DNA of 33,703 nt from an uncultured Geobacteraceae bacterium (GCA_903930585.1 CAIYZD010000163.1:1-33703); one strand, 5' to 3'; shown: positions 22,744-32,054, counted from the stretch's first letter. A program made the numbers and translations. The notes: generated by a model not told the origin, from the letters alone.

Positions 22744-23352
22744 ATGAAAACAATCCTTTACATATCTCGCCACGGTGAGACCGAATGGAACCTTGCCAAA
22801 AAACTTCAGGGACATCAGGACAGCCCGCTTACCGAAAAAGGTCAAATCCAGGCTGAATCTCTGGCGGCAACGTTGAACAACAGACAGATCACCAGGGTGT
22901 ACAGCAGCGATCTGGGGCGTGCAGTGCAGACCGCCCGCGCCGTTGCGAAACATCTGGATGTAGAACTGATCATGGACGAGAGGTTGCGGGAACGGAATTT
23001 CGGCCTCCTGGAAGGCAAGACAAAGGCCGAACTCGATGAAAATCTTTTGCAGGCACGGCGTCGCAGTCACGACCCCGATTACGTCATACCTGGCGGCGAG
23101 AGTTTCAGACAGGCATATGAACGCTCGGTGGCCTGCCTGGAGGAACTGATCGAACAGAACCGGCATACAGCCTTTGCCGTCATTTGTCATGGCGGCATAG
23201 TAAATGGCGTGTTCTACAGGGCACTCCAACTGCCGCTGAGCCACCCCCGCAATTTTTCGCTTACCAATGCCAGTGTGAACAAAATCACCATTGCCGATGG
23301 AAAGTGGTTTCTGGATATTTGGGGCGACGTATCCCATCAGGTTAACCGATGA
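22744..23352 (+). CDS. Phosphoglycerate mutase-family phosphatase
   Basis: A 202-aa histidine phosphatase. The catalytic RHGETEWN motif lies at residues about 9-16, followed by SDLGRAVQTA, RLRERNFGLLEGK and the second histidine in VICHGGIVNGV. This pattern fits GpmB/CobC-like phosphatases, including alpha-ribazole phosphatase; the exact substrate is unclear. The ATG at 22744 is preferred because AGGA lies ahead and the protein begins at the conserved strand; upstream in-frame starts (22699, 22552) would add unconserved residues. Its last 11 bp overlap the end of the minus-strand nitroreductase gene. Confidence 0.87.
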   Translation: MKTILYISRHGETEWNLAKKLQGHQDSPLTEKGQIQAESLAATLNNRQITRVYSSDLGRAVQTARAVAKHLDVELIMDERLRERNFGLLEGKTKAELDENLLQARRRSHDPDYVIPGGESFRQAYERSVACLEELIEQNRHTAFAVICHGGIVNGVFYRALQLPLSHPRNFSLTNASVNKITIADGKWFLDIWGDVSHQVNR

Positions 23353-23914
23353 TGATGTCATCCAGACTCCGCTTCGGAACATAATGAATTCCTGCCTCAT
23401 CCCGGTAGTACTTGATGCTGCCGTCTGGTGCCAAGGATACCAGACGCACCTCTTCCTTCGGCCTGCCCAGGGCGATCACCAGCAGGATCTCCAGATGTTC
23501 CGCAATCCCCAGGACCCTGCGCAGTTCATCCTTGCGTACATTGCCGAACTGGCACCCCCCGAGCCCTTTTTCAGCGGCGCCCAGCAGGATGCTCTGGGCC
23601 GCAATGCCGTGGTCCCAGTAAGGGATCTTGGCAATGTTCTGATCGAACAACACCACAATGTAGCCACCCGGTCGTTCCCCCTCTTCCGGACCATCCCAAT
23701 CCTTTAGATAGCCGGCCCACCCCAACGTGGTAAAAATCTGCGCATTCTGCTCCGGTTCACTGGAAAGAAAATATTTCAGTGACTGCAGATTGCCGCCTGT
23801 GGACGACAGACGCGCCAGATCCACCAGTTCACGAAGTATGCTCCGGTCAAGTGGGTAGTCCTGGTAAAATCTGCGGTAGGTACGGTTCTTACGTACGAGT
23901 TCATTGATGTTCAT
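23342..23914 (-). CDS. Nitroreductase family protein, copy 2
   Basis: A 190-aa FMN-dependent oxidoreductase and the only plus-strand exception in the window. The N-terminus INELVRKNRTYRRFYQDYPLDRSILRELVDLARLSSTGGNLQ and the later GLGGCQFGNVRKDELRRVLGI match the nitroreductase fold. The C-terminus is extended with a short strand (IKYYRDEAGIHYVPKRSLDDIIIG). It converges on, and overlaps by 11 bp, the phosphatase gene. GGAGG precedes its ATG on the minus strand. Upstream on the same strand lies leader element H, so it appears to belong to the same regulon as the other copies. Confidence 0.88.
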   Translation of the reverse strand: MNINELVRKNRTYRRFYQDYPLDRSILRELVDLARLSSTGGNLQSLKYFLSSEPEQNAQIFTTLGWAGYLKDWDGPEEGERPGGYIVVLFDQNIAKIPYWDHGIAAQSILLGAAEKGLGGCQFGNVRKDELRRVLGIAEHLEILLVIALGRPKEEVRLVSLAPDGSIKYYRDEAGIHYVPKRSLDDIIIG

Positions 23915-24019
23915 GATGGCCTCCTGGCAGTTTCATGTATTTTTCCCAGTTGAGATTCACGCTTCCCGGTTGAAAACGGGGTGTAACGGCTCTGTTACGA
24001 CAAAGAAGTCCTCTTGTGT

Positions 24020-24130
24020 AAAAAAAATCGGAAGTTCACAGCATGATTTTCCATGCGAGAACCTCCGGTTTTCCAGTCAGTTTAAGCCTCATTGTTTATT
24101 TGACAATTGTGGCATATATAATCTATGTTA
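24020..24130 (-). promoter_or_regulatory. Leader-terminator element, copy H (minus strand)
   Basis: On the minus strand the mini-hairpin CTGG-AAAA-CCGG (plus-strand 24076 down to 24065) merges into the terminator stem CCGGAGGTTC (24068-24059) paired with GAACTTCCG (24037-24029, one mismatch), followed by A and eight T (24027-24020). TTGTCT and TATATG at a 17-bp spacing can be read upstream. It lies ahead of the minus-strand nitroreductase gene (start at 23914), about 105 bp away. The minus-strand orientation shows that the element follows gene starts and not gene ends. Confidence 0.6.
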
Positions 24131-24261
24131 CATATAGACAACGTGTAGCAAATTAAACAACGACGTGTCAATCAATTTTCTTCACTGTGGGGTACGGTTT
24201 ACCGGAAAAATTTGACTGACCTGATAACAGGAGGCCACGGAGATGATCCTGGTCTTTTTTT
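24100..24261 (+). promoter_or_regulatory. Leader-terminator element, copy C
   Basis: TTGACA (24100-24105) with TATGTT (24124-24129) 18 bp later forms a likely promoter that overlaps the divergent promoter of copy H. The mini-hairpin CCTG-ATAA-CAGG (24220-24231) follows after a longer leader of about 90 nt. The terminator pairs GGCCACGGA (24233-24241) with TCCTGGTC (24247-24254, one bulge) and a run of seven T. It ends 16 bp before the flavoprotein gene at 24278. The 363-bp gap 23915-24277 holds only the two elements C and H. Confidence 0.62.
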
Positions 24262-24277
24262 ATTTTAGGAGACTTTT

Positions 24278-25633
24278 ATGAGTTCTAAAGAAAAGTACGA
24301 TGTGGCGGTAATCGGCGCAGGAGCCAGCGGCACTCTCCTGTCAGCCCAATTCAACAGGCATGCTCCACGCGGCGCACGCCTGACGTTGATCGGCACCGGC
24401 AGCCGTCCGGCACGCGGTGTTGCCTATGAAACCAACTTCCTTGCCAATGTGCTTAACGTTCCGGCAGGAAACATGAGCGCCTTTCCAGATGACCGGGAGC
24501 ATTTTATCCGCTGGCTGAGAAGCCGCATTCCCGGCTCAGATTCCGGAACATTCGCTCCGCGCCTTGTCTACGGCGAATATCTGGAAGGAATTCTCGCTGA
24601 CACCCTGCAAAGAGAGACGGTAACCCTGAGAGACGACAGAGCGGTCAAACTAACCCGCGATACCGACAAATGGCTCGTGCATACGCAGGACGACTCACCT
24701 ATCTCCGCCAACTCGGTCGTAATAGCCATCGGCAATGCGCTTGCACCAGATTCTCCACTGGATATTAGTACCATTCTCCCCTGGTACCGTGGCGTCCCCT
24801 GGTCGCCAGAGGCAATTGAGGGGCTTTCCCGCACCGCTTCGGTCCTGCTCATCGGCACGGGTCTGACAACAGTGGATGTGGCCCTCTCCCTGCGCGAGTC
24901 CGGACATGATGGTCCAATCCATGCCGTATCTCGTCATGGCCGTCTGTACTGCCACCATAAGCCCTATACACCTCAGCCGCTAACAGAAGTGCCGGGAGAG
25001 TTCCGCACCCCTCATGCCGCCCTGCGCTGGACACGTGCTGCTGTCAGTAACCTGCAGAAATCCGGCGGTGACTGGCGTGCGGTGATCGACAGTCTCCGAC
25101 CATATACTGCACAGATATGGAGCAACTGGACATTGAAGCAGAAAAGCTCTTTTTTACGCCACGCCCGCAACCTGTGGGACATTCATCGTCACCGCATGGC
25201 TCCGGAAGTTGCCGGACAGCTGAATACGTTATTGGACAACAGGATTCTCACTATTCACTCCGGGCGCCTGCTCAAGGCTGAGTCAATCGGTACCAAGGCC
25301 CGGATCACCATTCGCCAGACGCATACAAACGAAACTTTTGCCCTGGACGTTGACCGGGTCGTCAACTGCACCGGTCCTTCGCGCAACTACACCAAAACCG
25401 AGATTCCACTGATTGCCAATTTGCGTGATAACGGGTGGCTGACGCCGGATAAGCTGCGCCTTGGCATCGAAACCGGCACAAACGGGCAACTCATCGATAA
25501 AGATGGCAGCTATGTCCCGGACCTCTACACTATCGGTCCACTGCGCATACCGGCCCTGCTCGAATCCATTGCCATTCCGGAGATACGTGTGCAGGCTGAA
25601 GAACTGGCACAACTGCTCGTAAAGCAACATTAA
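24278..25633 (+). CDS. FAD/NAD(P)-binding oxidoreductase (PF13454-like)
   Basis: A 451-aa flavoprotein. VAVIGAGASGTLLSAQF is the FAD-binding Rossmann motif at the N-terminus, and RGVAYETNFLANVLNVPAGNMSAFPDDREHFIRWLR is characteristic of the FAD-NAD(P)-binding family of COG4529 type. A second Rossmann motif (VLLIGTGLTTVDVALSL) near residue 190 binds NAD(P). VVNCTGPSRNY and LYTIGPL near the end are also typical. Substrate unknown. AGGAGACTTTT precedes the ATG directly after terminator C. It lies between two leader elements (C and D) and is probably monocistronic. Confidence 0.86.
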   Translation: MSSKEKYDVAVIGAGASGTLLSAQFNRHAPRGARLTLIGTGSRPARGVAYETNFLANVLNVPAGNMSAFPDDREHFIRWLRSRIPGSDSGTFAPRLVYGEYLEGILADTLQRETVTLRDDRAVKLTRDTDKWLVHTQDDSPISANSVVIAIGNALAPDSPLDISTILPWYRGVPWSPEAIEGLSRTASVLLIGTGLTTVDVALSLRESGHDGPIHAVSRHGRLYCHHKPYTPQPLTEVPGEFRTPHAALRWTRAAVSNLQKSGGDWRAVIDSLRPYTAQIWSNWTLKQKSSFLRHARNLWDIHRHRMAPEVAGQLNTLLDNRILTIHSGRLLKAESIGTKARITIRQTHTNETFALDVDRVVNCTGPSRNYTKTEIPLIANLRDNGWLTPDKLRLGIETGTNGQLIDKDGSYVPDLYTIGPLRIPALLESIAIPEIRVQAEELAQLLVKQH

Positions 25634-25662
25634 GAGGAGAATGTAAATCCGTCAATTTATGC

Positions 25663-25761
25663 TTGCAACGGAAATACGTGCAAGATATTGTATGAGCATG
25701 ACTGCCATAGAATGACTGACCTGACAACAGGAGGCCGAGGATACTGTCCTTGGCCTTTTCT
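25663..25761 (+). promoter_or_regulatory. Leader-terminator element, copy D
   Basis: TTGCAA (25663-25668), 17 bp, TATTGT (25686-25691); 28 nt later the mini-hairpin CCTG-ACAA-CAGG (25720-25731). The terminator pairs GGCCGAGGA (25733-25741) with TCCTTGGCC (25747-25755), including one G-T pair, followed by TTTTCT. It precedes the nitroreductase at 25806 by 45 bp. The conserved string TGACTGACCTGACAACAGG is shared exactly with E and F. Confidence 0.72.
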
Positions 25762-25805
25762 CTAACGAGGCAGGAACGAAACAATTCAAAACGGAAGGAT
25801 ACACC

Positions 25806-26324
25806 ATGGACTTTTACGATGTGATCAAGACGCGGCTCAGCGTCAGGCAGTACACACAGGAACCGGTTGAAGAGGACAAACTGACGCGGGTACTGGAAGC
25901 TGCACGCATTGCCCCATCGGCGGCAAATCGTCAGCCATGGCGCTATATTGTAGTGCGCGACGAAGAAACGAAAAAACGGCTGCAACCTGCCTATGACAAG
26001 GAGTGGTTTTACACCGCGCCGGTGGTTATCGTAGCTTTCGGTGACCCGGCCACAACATGGGTGCGCAAGGATGGGCGCTCCTACATCGATGTCGATGTGA
26101 CCATATCCTTTGACCATCTGGTTCTGGCAGCGGCAGCCGAGGGACTGGGAACCTGCTGGATTGCCAACTTCGATCCGGCAGTTGTCTCGGAAGTTCTGGG
26201 AATTCCGACGAAATACGAGCCGCTGCTGCTCACCCCGCTCGGGTATCCGGGCGTAATTCCGCAGCCGCGCGACCGGAAACCGCTTGATCAGATCGTGTAT
26301 CAGGAGCGCTGGTGTGAGAAGTGA
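25806..26324 (+). CDS. Nitroreductase family protein, copy 3
   Basis: A 172-aa FMN oxidoreductase with the N-terminal pattern VIKTRLSVRQYTQEPVEEDKLTRVLEAARIAPSAANRQPWRYIVV and the later LAAAAEGLGTCWIANFDP, both canonical for nitroreductases. It ends with an RWCEK tail. AAGGA precedes the ATG. It is the first gene behind leader D and is followed by the DUF2164 gene. Among the three nitroreductases it is the closest to the standard short form. Confidence 0.9.
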   Translation: MDFYDVIKTRLSVRQYTQEPVEEDKLTRVLEAARIAPSAANRQPWRYIVVRDEETKKRLQPAYDKEWFYTAPVVIVAFGDPATTWVRKDGRSYIDVDVTISFDHLVLAAAAEGLGTCWIANFDPAVVSEVLGIPTKYEPLLLTPLGYPGVIPQPRDRKPLDQIVYQERWCEK

Positions 26325-26397
26325 GCGTCAAAAAAACCGGGGTTGTACAGACACACTCGTTAACGTATGCTGCGCCAATCATCTGACAAGGACGGTT

Positions 26398-26676
26398 ATG
26401 GAGATCATACTCGCAAAAGATGTGGAACGGAAACTCACCGCTTCTATAAAGCGCTATGTTGCCGAAAACCTTGACACCGACATCGGAGATCTGCAATCCT
26501 CGCTTTTCCTGCAATTCTGCCTGGAGGAGATCGGACCGGCGGTTTACAACCGGGCCATCTCGGATGCCCAGACGTACATGCAGGAAAAGGCACTGGATAT
26601 GGAGAACAGCTGTTTTGCCCCCGAATCCACCTATTGGACCAAGCACGATAAAAATACGCGGCGGCGCAAGGGATGA
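26398..26676 (+). CDS. DUF2164 protein
   Basis: A 92-aa cytoplasmic protein of the DUF2164 family. KRYVAENLDTDIGDLQSSLFLQFCLEEIGPAVYNRAISDAQTYMQE is the family core, and the ending NSCFAPESTYW is also characteristic. No function is established. The ATG at 26398 has AAGGA six bases ahead; the in-frame ATG at 26284 would lie inside the nitroreductase gene and is rejected. It probably shares a transcript with the nitroreductase 73 bp upstream. Confidence 0.85.
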   Translation: MEIILAKDVERKLTASIKRYVAENLDTDIGDLQSSLFLQFCLEEIGPAVYNRAISDAQTYMQEKALDMENSCFAPESTYWTKHDKNTRRRKG

Positions 26677-26732
26677 ACAGCATGCGGATTGATTTTAGAC
26701 GGAGCCAGGGTTACTATTACACTCAGGGACAT

Positions 26733-26793
26733 TCACTTGAACAGGGATGAAGGCCCGCTGTGGGCCTAAATAGATACAAGGGATAACGGCGAT
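26733..26793 (+). repeat. Short relative of the GGGATAA dispersed repeat
   Basis: AACAGGGATGAAGG and AAGGGATAACGGCGATAAAA flank a small stem GGCCCGCTGTGGGCC in the 149-bp gap before pyrE. These strings match those at 22377 and 29069-29170. The stem may act as a terminator for DUF2164, though it has no T-run. Confidence 0.5.
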
Positions 26794-26825
26794 AAAATAA
26801 ACGTCATTGACGAAAGGAGCAACAG

Positions 26826-27506
26826 ATGTCTCAACAGGATTGGAAACCGAAAAACGCAGCGCAGGCACTTGTTGAATTTTCAATTAAAATCGGCTCCCTG
26901 GAGCTGCTGCCCGCTGGCCGCACGTTAAAGAGCGGGCGAGTATCACCATACTTCTTCAACAGTGGATTATTCTGCGATGGTAGCGCGCTGGAATTCCTCG
27001 GTTCATCATATGCGGAGGTCATTGCCAGTTCCGCAATCCCCTACGATGTGGTCTTTGGTCCCGCCTACAAGGGCATTCCCCTGGCCGTGACAACGGCGAT
27101 TCATCTCGCCCGAAAAGGACTTGCCAGCGACTATACGTTCAACCGCAAAGAGGCGAAAGGGCATGGCGAAGGTGGCTTACTCGTCGGAGCGAGTCTCGCC
27201 GGAAAACGTGTCATCATAGCCGATGACGTCATCACCGATGGTGCATCGAAACGCGAAGCCAAGGAGACCATTGAGGCGGCAGGCGGAACCGTAGTCGCCG
27301 TGGTAATCGCTTTTGACCGTCAGGAACGGGGTATCGGGACATTGTCGGCTCTGAAGGAGTTTGAGCAGACCTTTGAAACTCCCGTACTCGCTGCCGCCAC
27401 ACTTTCAGACCTCATCGATGTCATTGAAGCAACCGCTAACGCGCATCCGGAACGAGGCGAAATACTGCCGAAGATACTCGCCTACCGAAGCGAGTTCGGA
27501 GCATAG
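26826..27506 (+). CDS. pyrE: Orotate phosphoribosyltransferase
   Basis: A 226-aa cytoplasmic enzyme of pyrimidine synthesis that joins orotate and PRPP to give OMP. The PRPP loop VIIADDVITDGAS and the FGPAYKGIPLAVTTA and FNRKEAKGHGEGG segments identify PyrE. GRTLKSGRVSPYFFNSGLFCDG is the substrate-binding N-terminal strand region. AAAGGAGC precedes the ATG. Length and motifs are normal. It is the main housekeeping gene of this end of the window and may mark a chromosomal rather than a mobile location. Confidence 0.96.
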   Translation: MSQQDWKPKNAAQALVEFSIKIGSLELLPAGRTLKSGRVSPYFFNSGLFCDGSALEFLGSSYAEVIASSAIPYDVVFGPAYKGIPLAVTTAIHLARKGLASDYTFNRKEAKGHGEGGLLVGASLAGKRVIIADDVITDGASKREAKETIEAAGGTVVAVVIAFDRQERGIGTLSALKEFEQTFETPVLAAATLSDLIDVIEATANAHPERGEILPKILAYRSEFGA

Positions 27507-27541
27507 TGATTAATGGCTGCGAATTGGCTACGAATTGACAC

Positions 27542-27642
27542 TTGATATACACCTGAACTCAAGGTATGGTAGCGAAAATTGTGACCGATCAACTGACTGA
27601 CCTGACAACAGGAGGCCAAGGAACTTTTCCTTGGCCTTTTTT
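27542..27642 (+). promoter_or_regulatory. Leader-terminator element, copy E
   Basis: TTGATA (27542-27547), 17 bp, TATGGT (27565-27570); 30 nt later CCTG-ACAA-CAGG (27601-27612). The terminator GGCCAAGGAA (27614-27623) pairs perfectly with TTCCTTGGCC (27627-27636), followed by six T. It could also end pyrE transcripts, but the promoter match and the shared leader place it with the other copies. The ankyrin gene starts 62 bp later. Confidence 0.75.
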
Positions 27643-27704
27643 GTTCTGCAGAATCTGACATTGGCTTTTGGAGCAGCACCACTCATTCTCCGGAGGAACA
27701 TTGC

Positions 27705-28397
27705 ATGAATAAAATCTTGTTTGCCTCTCTGGCTCTTGTTGTTTTTGCGGCATGCCTGGGGCACGCCGGACTTCCCATAACCAAGCAACTCACGGCATCT
27801 ACCCCGGAAGCCAACTCGCTGTTACAGATGGTTCAGCAAGGCGATCTAAATGGCATCAACTCCCTTTTGGAGAAAAGTCCTGATCTGATTCATGCCACGA
27901 ATGCAGAGGGATACACCGCACTTCATCTTGCAGCCAGACCCGGTTCTGATGGAGTCTTACGACTGTGGATTGACTATTCCCGTATCGTTGAATTTCTTCT
28001 TGAGCATGGGGCAGACGTTAACGCAGTGAATAAGGCTGGTGAAACCCCGTTACATATGGTTACATCCTATGTCGTCCCCCCACATCCTGAAAAATACAAA
28101 CGTAGAGTTATGCCGGTCGGAAGTGTCGGCGGATTGCCGTATGAGATCGTTTTCCCGGAAAAGCAAATGCGCTCTTTACGCGCTATCTTGCGTCACAACC
28201 CTCCAATCAATGCTGCCAGCCAAAATGGTATGACACCTCTGCACTTGGCTGCGTTTCGCGGACATGCAGACATGGTGAAACAGCTTCTTGAAAGTGGAGC
28301 AAATGACCAAGCCGTCACAAAAGACGGTATGACCCCTTTGGCACTGGCACGTATAGGAAAACATGACGACGTCGTTGCGTTACTACGTTCACGTTAA
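27705..28397 (+). CDS. Exported ankyrin-repeat protein
   Basis: A 230-aa protein with an N-terminal export signal (MNKILFASLALVVFAACLGHAG); the FAAC segment could be a weak lipobox, otherwise cleavage follows GHA. Four ankyrin units are visible: NAEGYTALHLAARPG, NKAGETPLHMVTS, SQNGMTPLHLAAFRGHADMVKQLLESGA and TKDGMTPLALARIGKHDDVVALL. An insert of about 45 residues separates the second and third units. Such proteins make protein-protein contacts in the periplasm; partners are unknown. GGAGGA precedes the ATG. It is the only gene directly behind leader E. Confidence 0.87.
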   Translation: MNKILFASLALVVFAACLGHAGLPITKQLTASTPEANSLLQMVQQGDLNGINSLLEKSPDLIHATNAEGYTALHLAARPGSDGVLRLWIDYSRIVEFLLEHGADVNAVNKAGETPLHMVTSYVVPPHPEKYKRRVMPVGSVGGLPYEIVFPEKQMRSLRAILRHNPPINAASQNGMTPLHLAAFRGHADMVKQLLESGANDQAVTKDGMTPLALARIGKHDDVVALLRSR

Positions 28398-28478
28398 GGC
28401 ACGCCTACCGGTCCTGCCCTACCGGCTTGTGTCAGTTTTTGAGAGCACTTTACAGTGAACGGAAAAGGATACTCACTC

Positions 28479-29070
28479 ATGAGACAACACGTTCACGAAG
28501 CGCTTGATGAATCCTCCCGTTCCCTTACCCGGCTCCAGGATGACACCACAACTCTTGCCGTAATCGAGGCCGCCGCCCAGGCCCTGATTGCCACATTCTC
28601 CAATGGCGGTCATGTGTTCAGTTGCGGCAATGGCGGTTCCCTGTGCGATGCCATGCATTTTGCCGAAGAGCTTTCCGGACGGTTTCGTCGCGACCGACCG
28701 GGACTACCGGCCACCGCCATCAGCGACCCGGCCCATATCTCCTGTGTCGCCAACGATTTTGGTTATGACGCGATTTTTTCCCGCTATGATGAGAGTCACG
28801 GCCGCAAAGGGGATGTCCTGCTGGCGATCAGCACCAGCGGCAGCAGCCCCAATGTGATCAAGGCGGCCCAGGCAGCACGGGAGCGGGGCATAAGTCATCG
28901 CCCTGACTGGCAAGTTGCAGGCACCGCTGGAAGAACATGCCGATCATGTCATCTGCACACCAGGCGGCGCTTTCTCCGACCGAGTTCAGGAGCTGCATAT
29001 CAAGGTCATCCACATTCTGGTGGAACTAGTGGAACGGGCACTGTTCCCGGAGAACTACAACATTATTTAA
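28479..29070 (+). pseudogene. gmhA: Phosphoheptose isomerase gene with frameshift
   Basis: The frame from ATG 28479 encodes the first two thirds of GmhA (sedoheptulose-7-phosphate isomerase, LPS heptose pathway): GGHVFSCGNGGSLCDAMHFAEELSGRFR, SCVANDFGYDAIFSRY and GDVLLAISTSGSSPNVIKAAQAARERG. At about 28889-28894 the frame is lost. The shifted frame continues exactly as GmhA would (VIALTGK, then DRVQELHIKVIHILVELVE with the catalytic His region) to TAA 29068. A two-base loss in the ATAA(AA)GTC region explains it. Without correction the C-terminal active site is missing. A sequencing error gives the same picture and cannot be excluded. Confidence 0.82.
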
Positions 29071-29140
29071 CAGGGATGCAGTGGATAACGGCAAATGCCT
29101 ATGAAAAGCATTTGAAACAGCCGTTCAGATTGAAGGTTTC

Positions 29141-29170
29141 ATCCCTTTCATCCCTTTTATCCCTGTAAAA
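29141..29170 (-). repeat. Dispersed repeat, copy 2
   Basis: ATCCCTTTCATCCCTTTTAT and its flank is the reverse complement of 22377-22405 with one mismatch. With AACAGGGATG at 29069-29078 it frames a roughly 100-bp segment with inverted ends, including AAAAGCATTTGAA as at 22413. The layout resembles a small non-coding repeat element lying between gmhA and ddl. Confidence 0.65.
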
Positions 29171-29194
29171 ATGCCTTTATTTTTTTCCGAATGA

Positions 29195-30298
<1,104 letters not shown>

Positions 30299-30312
<14 letters not shown>

Positions 30313-31087
30313 CTCAATCGGCGGAAACTATAACAAAACCCGCAGAGCAGACGAACGGATCGTCGAGGTAATTACCAGACTGCTCAACCTCCCGGAAAAC
30401 GCCGTCATCGCTGACATCGGCGCCGGTTCCGGCAATTATACTTCGGCCATTTCAGCACGTGGTTACCAAGTCAGGGCGGTCGAACCGTCTGAGGCGATGC
30501 GACGGCAGGCGGTGCCCTCGCCGCAGATCGAGTGGTTTCCCGGCGTTGCCGAGCAGATTCCGCTGGCCGATGCATCAGTTGACGGTGTCATCGCCACCAT
30601 GGCGATTCATCATTTCAGCGATCTGAGCAAGGCCTTTGCCGAGATGATTCGCGTCGCGCCGAACGGCCCGATCATTCTCTTTACGTTTGATCCACGGACA
30701 GTAGAGAAGACGTGGTGGATAGCCGACTACTTCCCAACGATCTGGTATGACGCCTTCCGGGCCTTCCCGCCGATCCGCGAACTGGCCGGAATGCTCGAAG
30801 AAGCTGCCGGTCGCATGGTTGATGTTGTTCCGTTTCTTCTGCCCCACGACTTGACCGATAATTTTACTGCCGCAGGGTGGCGTACACCGGAGCGTTATCT
30901 GGACGCCTCATATCGGGACAACATGTCTTCATTCCGGATTACGGATCAGGACATCATCGCCGTGGAACTTGCACGATTGGCACAGGATCTGGCTGACGGA
31001 ACCTGGCAACGGAAGTACGGTCATACACTTTTGTGGGACGAGATAGATGCCGGTTACTGTTTTCTGAAAGTGCGCCCTTCGGTGTAA
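30299..31087 (+). CDS. Class I SAM-dependent methyltransferase
   Basis: A 262-aa methyltransferase of the Methyltransf_11/25 type. VIADIGAGSGNYTSAISARG is motif I, VRAVEPSEAMRRQA motif II, and ADASVDGVIATMAIHHF the post-motif strand. The acceptor is unknown. It begins with GTG after GGAG in the stub overlap. Its N-terminus (MPLYNSIGGNYNKTRRADERI) is typical of this family and supports the start. The next gene, a different methyltransferase, lies 49 bp downstream. Confidence 0.85.
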
Positions 31088-31136
31088 TGGGTATGAGGGG
31101 TACATAGTCAATACAAACAAAAGGGAGGGAAGTAAG

Positions 31137-32054
31137 ATGGAACAGGGGCAGGTAAGTCGCACCGCATTGTCATCAGCTTTTACACGAGCGTATCATGCCG
31201 AACATGGTTCCCCGAAAGTGTTTGACGATTTTCTTGCCAATCGCCTGCTTACTGAAGAGGAAAGCGCTCAGTTCACGCAGTTCATGCTGACAACGATACA
31301 AACGCTCAACCCCGCAGCGGCTGCCGCCTTCCCTGACCAGACGGCTACACTTGAGTGGATGATGCAAAGCTCCGGCGCAACGCCGCTCATGCTCGCCAGG
31401 TCACGGTACACGGAAGAGTGCCTTGAAGAGGCTATCAAGCAGGGAGTCAGTCAATACGTGATTCTTGGCGCGGGAATGGACACCTTTGCGTTTCGCCGAC
31501 CCGAACTGGTGGAGCAGCTTCAATTGTTCGAGGTGGATCACCCCGCCACTCAGACCCATAAGCAGCGGCGCCTGTCCGATCTTGCGTGGGATCTTCCGTC
31601 CCGCCTCCACTTTGTCCCGGTTGACTTCACCAGAGACAGCCTGGCCTCGGCGCTCTCAGTAACCCCGTACAACCCCCTGTTGCCGACACTGTTCAGCTGG
31701 CTCGGAGTTTCCTATTACCTCACCCGTGATGAAGTTTTTGCGGCTCTGCGGGACATAGCCGCGATTGCCCCCGCAGGGAGCAAAGTTATTTTCGATTACC
31801 TTGATACCGACGCCTTTATCCCTCGGAAAGCGGCGCCACGGGCGCTTGGCATGCTCTGGTTTACCCAGCAGGTGGGGGAACCGATGAAAACAGGTTTTGA
31901 TCCGCTGACACTTGACGCCGACCTGGCCGGCATCGGGTTTCGCCTGCATGAAGATTTGAGTCCGATGGATATCCAGAGGCGCTATTTCTCAGGCCGCATC
32001 GATCATTACCGTTCTTGCGAACATGCCCATTATGCCTGTATTAAGGTGAAGTAA
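31137..32054 (+). CDS. SAM-dependent methyltransferase, TIGR00027/LCMT-like
   Basis: A 305-aa methyltransferase of the leucine-carboxyl-methyltransferase-related (PPM/TIGR00027) group. YVILGAGMDTFAFRRPELVEQLQLFEVDHPATQTHKQRRL contains the GxGxDT SAM loop and the acidic EVDHP strand diagnostic of the group. TLFSWLGVSYYLTRDEVFAAL is the matching catalytic region. Such enzymes methylate carboxyl or hydroxyl groups of small natural products; the substrate is unknown. GGGAGGGAAG precedes the ATG. It ends before leader F. Confidence 0.86.
   Translation: MEQGQVSRTALSSAFTRAYHAEHGSPKVFDDFLANRLLTEEESAQFTQFMLTTIQTLNPAAAAAFPDQTATLEWMMQSSGATPLMLARSRYTEECLEEAIKQGVSQYVILGAGMDTFAFRRPELVEQLQLFEVDHPATQTHKQRRLSDLAWDLPSRLHFVPVDFTRDSLASALSVTPYNPLLPTLFSWLGVSYYLTRDEVFAALRDIAAIAPAGSKVIFDYLDTDAFIPRKAAPRALGMLWFTQQVGEPMKTGFDPLTLDADLAGIGFRLHEDLSPMDIQRRYFSGRIDHYRSCEHAHYACIKVK

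Noticed and set aside
24278-25633. Leader C as a known c-di-GMP (GEMM) riboswitch
   Set aside because: None of the GEMM core motifs is present; the elements are too short for that aptamer.
25711-25762. Short leader peptide TDLTTGG-PWPFL readable through copies C, D, E and F
   Set aside because: The frame is open in some copies but starts with different, often poor codons, has no consistent ribosome site and is not kept in A, B or H. The compensating changes in the mini-hairpin fit RNA pairing better than a peptide.
27601-27642. Copy E as a simple pyrE terminator
   Set aside because: It may end pyrE transcripts, but the promoter-like pair upstream, the identical leader string and the minus-strand copy H show that the element is tied to following genes.
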